From assembly GCA_029706075.1 (NCBI GenBank), contig JAINUG010000087.1:2666001-2730000 (forward strand): 64,000 bases of DNA, given 5' to 3'. The notes under the pieces were generated by a model. The model was not told where the DNA came from, did not search any database, and saw nothing but the letters and a program-made list of their open reading frames with translations. Origin of the DNA: Aldrovandia affinis. Its lineage: Eukaryota; Chordata; Actinopteri; Notacanthiformes; Halosauridae. Positions 60,517 to 64,000 of this stretch are shown here, one piece after another (position 1 is the first letter of the stretch; each line of letters starts with the position of its first letter). The translations under genes were made by a program, and so were the position numbers.

Positions 60517-61345
60517 GATGGGAGAACCTGGCAGAAGGACAAGCATATCTGCAGCATTACATCAACCAGACCTTTATGGTAGTGCTTGGCATTCAGGCCA
60601 AAAAGTTCAATTTTTGTCTCATAAGACCAGAGAATCTTTTTCCTGATGCTCTCAGAGTCCTTTAAGTGCCATTTCGCAAACTCCAGGCGGGCTGTCATAT
60701 GCCTTTTACTCAGGAGTGTATTGCATCTAGCCACTACAATAAAGGTCTGATTGATGAAGTGCTGCAGAGATGATTGTCTTTCTGCCAGGTTCTCCCATCA
60801 GAGGAATTCTGAAGCTCTCTTAGAGTGACCATTGGGTTCTTGGTCACCGCCCTGACCAAGGCCCTTCTTGCCCGGTTACTGAGTTTGGCTGGACGACGTG
60901 TCGTGGTGGTTCCAAACTTCTTCCATTTCACAATGATGGAGCCCACTGTGCTCCTGGGGACATTCAATGCTTTAGCAATGTTTTTATACTCTTTCCCAGA
61001 TCTATGCGTCAACACAATTCTATCTCGGAGGTCTACGGAGAGTTCCTTGGACTTCATGGCTTGGTTTTTGCTCTGACATGCACTGTGAACTGTGGGACCA
61101 TATATAGACAGGTTTGTGCCTTTCTGAAGCATGTACAATCAATTGAATTTGCCACAGGTGGACTATAGTCAAGTTCTAGAAACATCTCAAGGATGATCAT
61201 AGGGAACAGGATGCATCTGAGCTCAATTTCGAGTGTCGTAGCAAAGGGTCTGAATACTAATGTAAATGTGATATTTCAGTTTTTTATTTGTAATAAATTT
61301 GCTAAAATGTCTAAAAACCTGTTTTTGCATTGTCATTGTGAGGTA
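60517..61345 (-). pseudogene. Tc1-like transposon remnant with an inverted internal duplication
   Basis: On the minus strand from about 61056 the protein begins MKSKELSVDLRDRIVLTHRS, the N-terminus of a common fish Tc1 family, and continues to VTLRELQNSS near 60820. A frame change follows, then LSKRHMTARLEFAKWHLKDS and ILWSYETKIELFGLNAKHYH down to about 60590; the last part has Tyr for the catalytic Asp (WSDETK). The right terminal region (aaacctgtttttgcattgtc near 61316) is typical. The left side is abnormal: 60517-60582 repeats, in opposite orientation, the segment at 60734-60799, so the C-terminal third is missing and replaced by a reversed piece. Confidence 0.75.
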
Positions 61346-61349
61346 GTTT

Positions 61350-64000
61350 GGTAACGAACACAGACTGTTCAAGTACCAATGGTAACATAATTGTCTATGG
61401 CATTGCCCAGGGTGGGAGGCAGCGAAGGAAGGACATAGTCCGCTGGGTTGTCCATCTCACATTGGGTAAGAGCAATTCCTCTGGTTAATTGGGGTATGAC
61501 CATGCAGATCAGCTGCAGTGGCAGAATGTGCTTGTCTGCATACTTGTGTGCACTCTCCTGAATAGACAGAGGACATTGGAGCAATAAGACAAACATGCAA
61601 ATATAATTAGGCACTCCAAATTGGGAGAAAAAATCTTTATTTTTTATACTTTTTTTTTTGATGTGTTCAAACTTTTTTTTACCAATCAATAAATATTGGT
61701 AAAAATAATTAAACTAATACCTAGCTCCAACTAGGTACATTCATTCATGCAAAACAGCCTAATGATAATAGTAGGATGAACTACTGTAGTTCATTTTCAA
61801 AGAAAATTTTGATTTAAAAATTTAAAAATTTATTTAAAAAGTGCAGCCAACCTTTTGGTTTATAAAAGACAAGTGACCTTCAACATCTTCTTTCAAAAGC
61901 TGTTTAATTAAACATCAATTAACACTGTAAATGACACTGTCTCAGAACTATGTTTTGCTTCTGGAGTCTGTAGAAGTAATAAATGTATCTCCTGTTACTT
62001 GTGTTTGCAGATTTAGAGCTGTGTGCTCAAAACATTTCTCACAGAATCCAGTGGCCATGTCAATCCAAGCCATTAGCAGCTCTCAATCAGCTCTATTGGT
62101 CACTATTATAACCCTCAAATCTTCATCTTCACTTGTTTCATCATTGCCATCATGACACCTTCCTCATCCACCGCCCTCGTTCATCTCATATCTGTACTCG
62201 ACGAGGGTGAAGTTCAGGAGCTGGGCCAGAACCTCTGGGACAACGAACTCCCTCACCCTCTTGTAGCCTATGCCCTCATACAGCCTCTGGGCATCCGTCT
62301 GGACCGTCGAGGTGTAAAGGACGACTTGGCGGCAGGCATTCTCCTGAGCGAACTCCAGCACCTTCTGGCAGAAGGCCTTGGCGATGCCCAGGCCCCTGTG
62401 GCTCCTCCGCACAGCCAGGCGCTTCAGCTCCATGCACTCCCTGCTCGCATGCATCCTGGAGGGCAAGCAGGCAACGGTACCCACCACCTGGCCCTCGCTC
62501 TCCGCCACCCAAAAACAGGCGTCTGTCCTCTCCATGTACACCTCCCGGATGCGGTCCAGGTCTCCCGTACTGCACACCCCGATGTAGCAGGTGAAGGTGT
62601 AGGTCACGAGCTGCCAGGCCCCTGCCAGAACGAGGGCGACAGCCAATGCGGACAGTAGCAAGGATCCCGAGGTGGAGAGCAGGGTGCAGAAGATGCAGAT
62701 GAGCGTGGTTTGGGTGAGGGGCCGTCTGAGCATGTGTCGGAAGGCGGACGGCACATGCTCGCTCATGGCCAGGGTGAAAGTCTCCTTCACTGCCTCCCTG
62801 TCCTTATCCTGGTACCTCCGGATGTGAAACTCAGCCATGGCTGCGGTGCCGCTCCTAAAATGTAATGACAACAGGTAGGATGTCATTCTCTGGCACTCCT
62901 CCAATTGATCTTAGGTGTCTAAATTTCTCCCAGTTTATCAATATTTCCTTAAGTTATTGTGCAATACATTAGCTGCATTAAAAGCACTGATACACTCTGG
63001 TCATGAAAGGAGAGCAATTGCAGCGTTATGGATGTGACATTTGCACTAAAAATGAGAAACTAAACTTCACTGTGAAAAGCAATTAATATATTGAAGACAA
63101 TGTTACTGATTATCTTTTTTTACACATTGGGAGGATTATTGTCCTTCAAGATGATGCTGTTGAGTCTTGCAGTTTTCAAAACAAAACAAACATCCTTGCG
63201 TTATGGACATGACAGCAATGGACAAGCATTTTTGGGTACGATGAAGTCTGAATTGTGGCATCTATAACTAAAATGTTCAATGTCATTTTGAACATTTAAT
63301 AAAACACTGTATTTTAAGTAGTATGTGAATAGCGGTATGCATATCATAATCATGAGTGTAGTAGTACCATTTATTTTTATTCTATATCAATTCTATTTCG
63401 ATTTTGTCCCCAGGATCCAAGCCTATTTTCCCCAGATTCAAGTTTTACTAAAGAGCGAATTCACCAAGAGGGAATTGCGAAGTTGATCGCTTCGAAATCA
63501 ACTCACAAAAATAATTATGTAAAACAGGTAGTTGCGCAATCGATAGATAATACATGCTGTATGCAATTAGCAACAAGACTACGTTTGACAAACATGTTTT
63601 AACCAAAGCGATCCACAGTTCAGATAAACTAAAGAAAAAAGCACAAGGCATGTCAAAGGAAGACACTGCATGTCAGTTAACTAGAAATTCAGATAAGAGC
63701 ATAGCTCACATAGCTGGACGAAGTATGTTGCAAAATTAACAAATGAATAAAGTCGGGTGCAGTTAATAAAAAGCCCTACCGATTCCAAATGTGAGGCGCG
63801 AACCTGGCGACAATCATGTTACTACGATAAAAAAATCAGGATGCGGAGATAGCCTATGTATATTTAGGAGAATGCCATACATGAAGACATTTTATTCTGC
63901 TAACCGCTAAAGTTACGTCGCCGAACGACAGTTGGAGAGATTTTCATCCATGAGCACAGAATTGTAAATTAAAGGTGTGGAATATGTACGGATGCGTAGT
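61350..64000 (+). repeat. duplicated NAT8 locus, copy C (intact gene)
   Basis: This is the complete copy: SINE-derived left edge with ggtaacataattgtctatgg, NAT8 3' flank, the NAT8 coding sequence, its 5' flank (62839-63380, AT rich, nothing else recognised) and a right part shared with copy B (acaagactacgtttgacaaa near 63570). The right-hand homology continues to the end of the window, so the true duplication border lies outside. Confidence 0.8.
62164..62838 (-). CDS. NAT8-like N-acetyltransferase, single exon, 224 aa
   Basis: The protein starts MAEFHIRRYQDKD, as in the NAT8/NAT8L-like family, and has a hydrophobic region at about residues 44-84 (two close membrane segments) followed by a GNAT fold. 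The acetyl-CoA loop is HRGLGIAKAF (about 148-157), with Ser in place of the usual Gln/Arg at the first motif position, then VVLYTSTVQTDAQRLYEGIGY and a C-terminal YRYEMNEGGG. Length matches family members (about 220-230 residues). Family enzymes sit in the ER membrane and transfer acetyl groups to cysteine S-conjugates or protein lysines; which substrate applies here cannot be told. I chose 62838 over an upstream in-frame ATG at 62904 because MAEFHIR aligns with family N-termini. It lies in duplication copy C and has a truncated relative at 49.5 kb. The gene symbol is left empty because fish have many NAT8-like paralogues. Confidence 0.9.
   Translation of the reverse strand: MAEFHIRRYQDKDREAVKETFTLAMSEHVPSAFRHMLRRPLTQTTLICIFCTLLSTSGSLLLSALAVALVLAGAWQLVTYTFTCYIGVCSTGDLDRIREVYMERTDACFWVAESEGQVVGTVACLPSRMHASRECMELKRLAVRRSHRGLGIAKAFCQKVLEFAQENACRQVVLYTSTVQTDAQRLYEGIGYKRVREFVVPEVLAQLLNFTLVEYRYEMNEGGG

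Noticed and set aside
62152-62658. 168-codon plus-strand frame
   Set aside because: It is the antisense shadow of the NAT8-like gene; the shortened counterpart in copy A (49474-49725) is also explained this way.

Overview
The window looks like nuclear DNA of a teleost fish. The evidence is split, intron-containing coding sequence with GT-AG junctions, tRNA-derived SINEs and L2-clade LINEs that share one 3' tail stem-loop, several broken Tc1-like transposons, a Ty3/Gypsy fragment, many dinucleotide microsatellites, and long gene-free stretches. Nothing points to prokaryotic, plasmid or phage DNA. I do not name a species. The UnaL2-type tail fits eels and relatives but occurs in other teleosts.

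Only two genes can be defended in full. The first is a four-exon gene on the minus strand (CDS 36767 down to 30173) for a secreted protein with an IGFBP-like domain, a Kazal domain, an Ig domain and an acidic C-terminal tail; it is the fish homologue of KAZALD1 or a close paralogue. All three introns have GT-AG ends and matching phases, giving about 291 residues. The second is an intact single-exon gene on the minus strand (62838 to 62164) for a 224-residue NAT8-type membrane N-acetyltransferase.

Layout. 1-30 kb: gene-poor sequence downstream of the kazald gene, holding microsatellites, a 35-bp minisatellite, two long inverted repeats, a hAT-like non-autonomous element with target duplication, a broken Tc1-like transposase, a SINE, and several repeat-free blocks rich in TAAT/ATTA words that look like conserved regulatory elements. 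In human, KAZALD1 lies beside TLX1 and LBX1, so these blocks could be TLX1-side enhancers; this is inference and no homeobox exon is in the window. 30-37 kb: the kazald gene with a GC/CpG-rich first exon and a CCAAT box upstream. 37-48.5 kb: minisatellites, SINEs, a degenerate Tc1-like copy, candidate regulatory blocks and a coding-like segment interrupted by one stop (41442-41681). 48.9-64 kb: a duplicated NAT8 locus in three states: copy A (48.9-49.7 kb, only the last 67 codons, next to a broken L2 LINE), copy B (54.4-56.0 kb, NAT8 body missing, one private SINE), and copy C (61.35-64 kb, intact gene). Between B and C lie a deleted Gypsy pol fragment and a rearranged Tc1-like element.

No wholly new biological system could be shown. 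The items most worth a second look are the coding-like segment at 41.4 kb, the three-state NAT8 duplication, the stem-preserving covariation in the LINE/SINE tails, the 103-bp-arm hairpin at 8.7-9.0 kb and the candidate regulatory blocks around the kazald gene.
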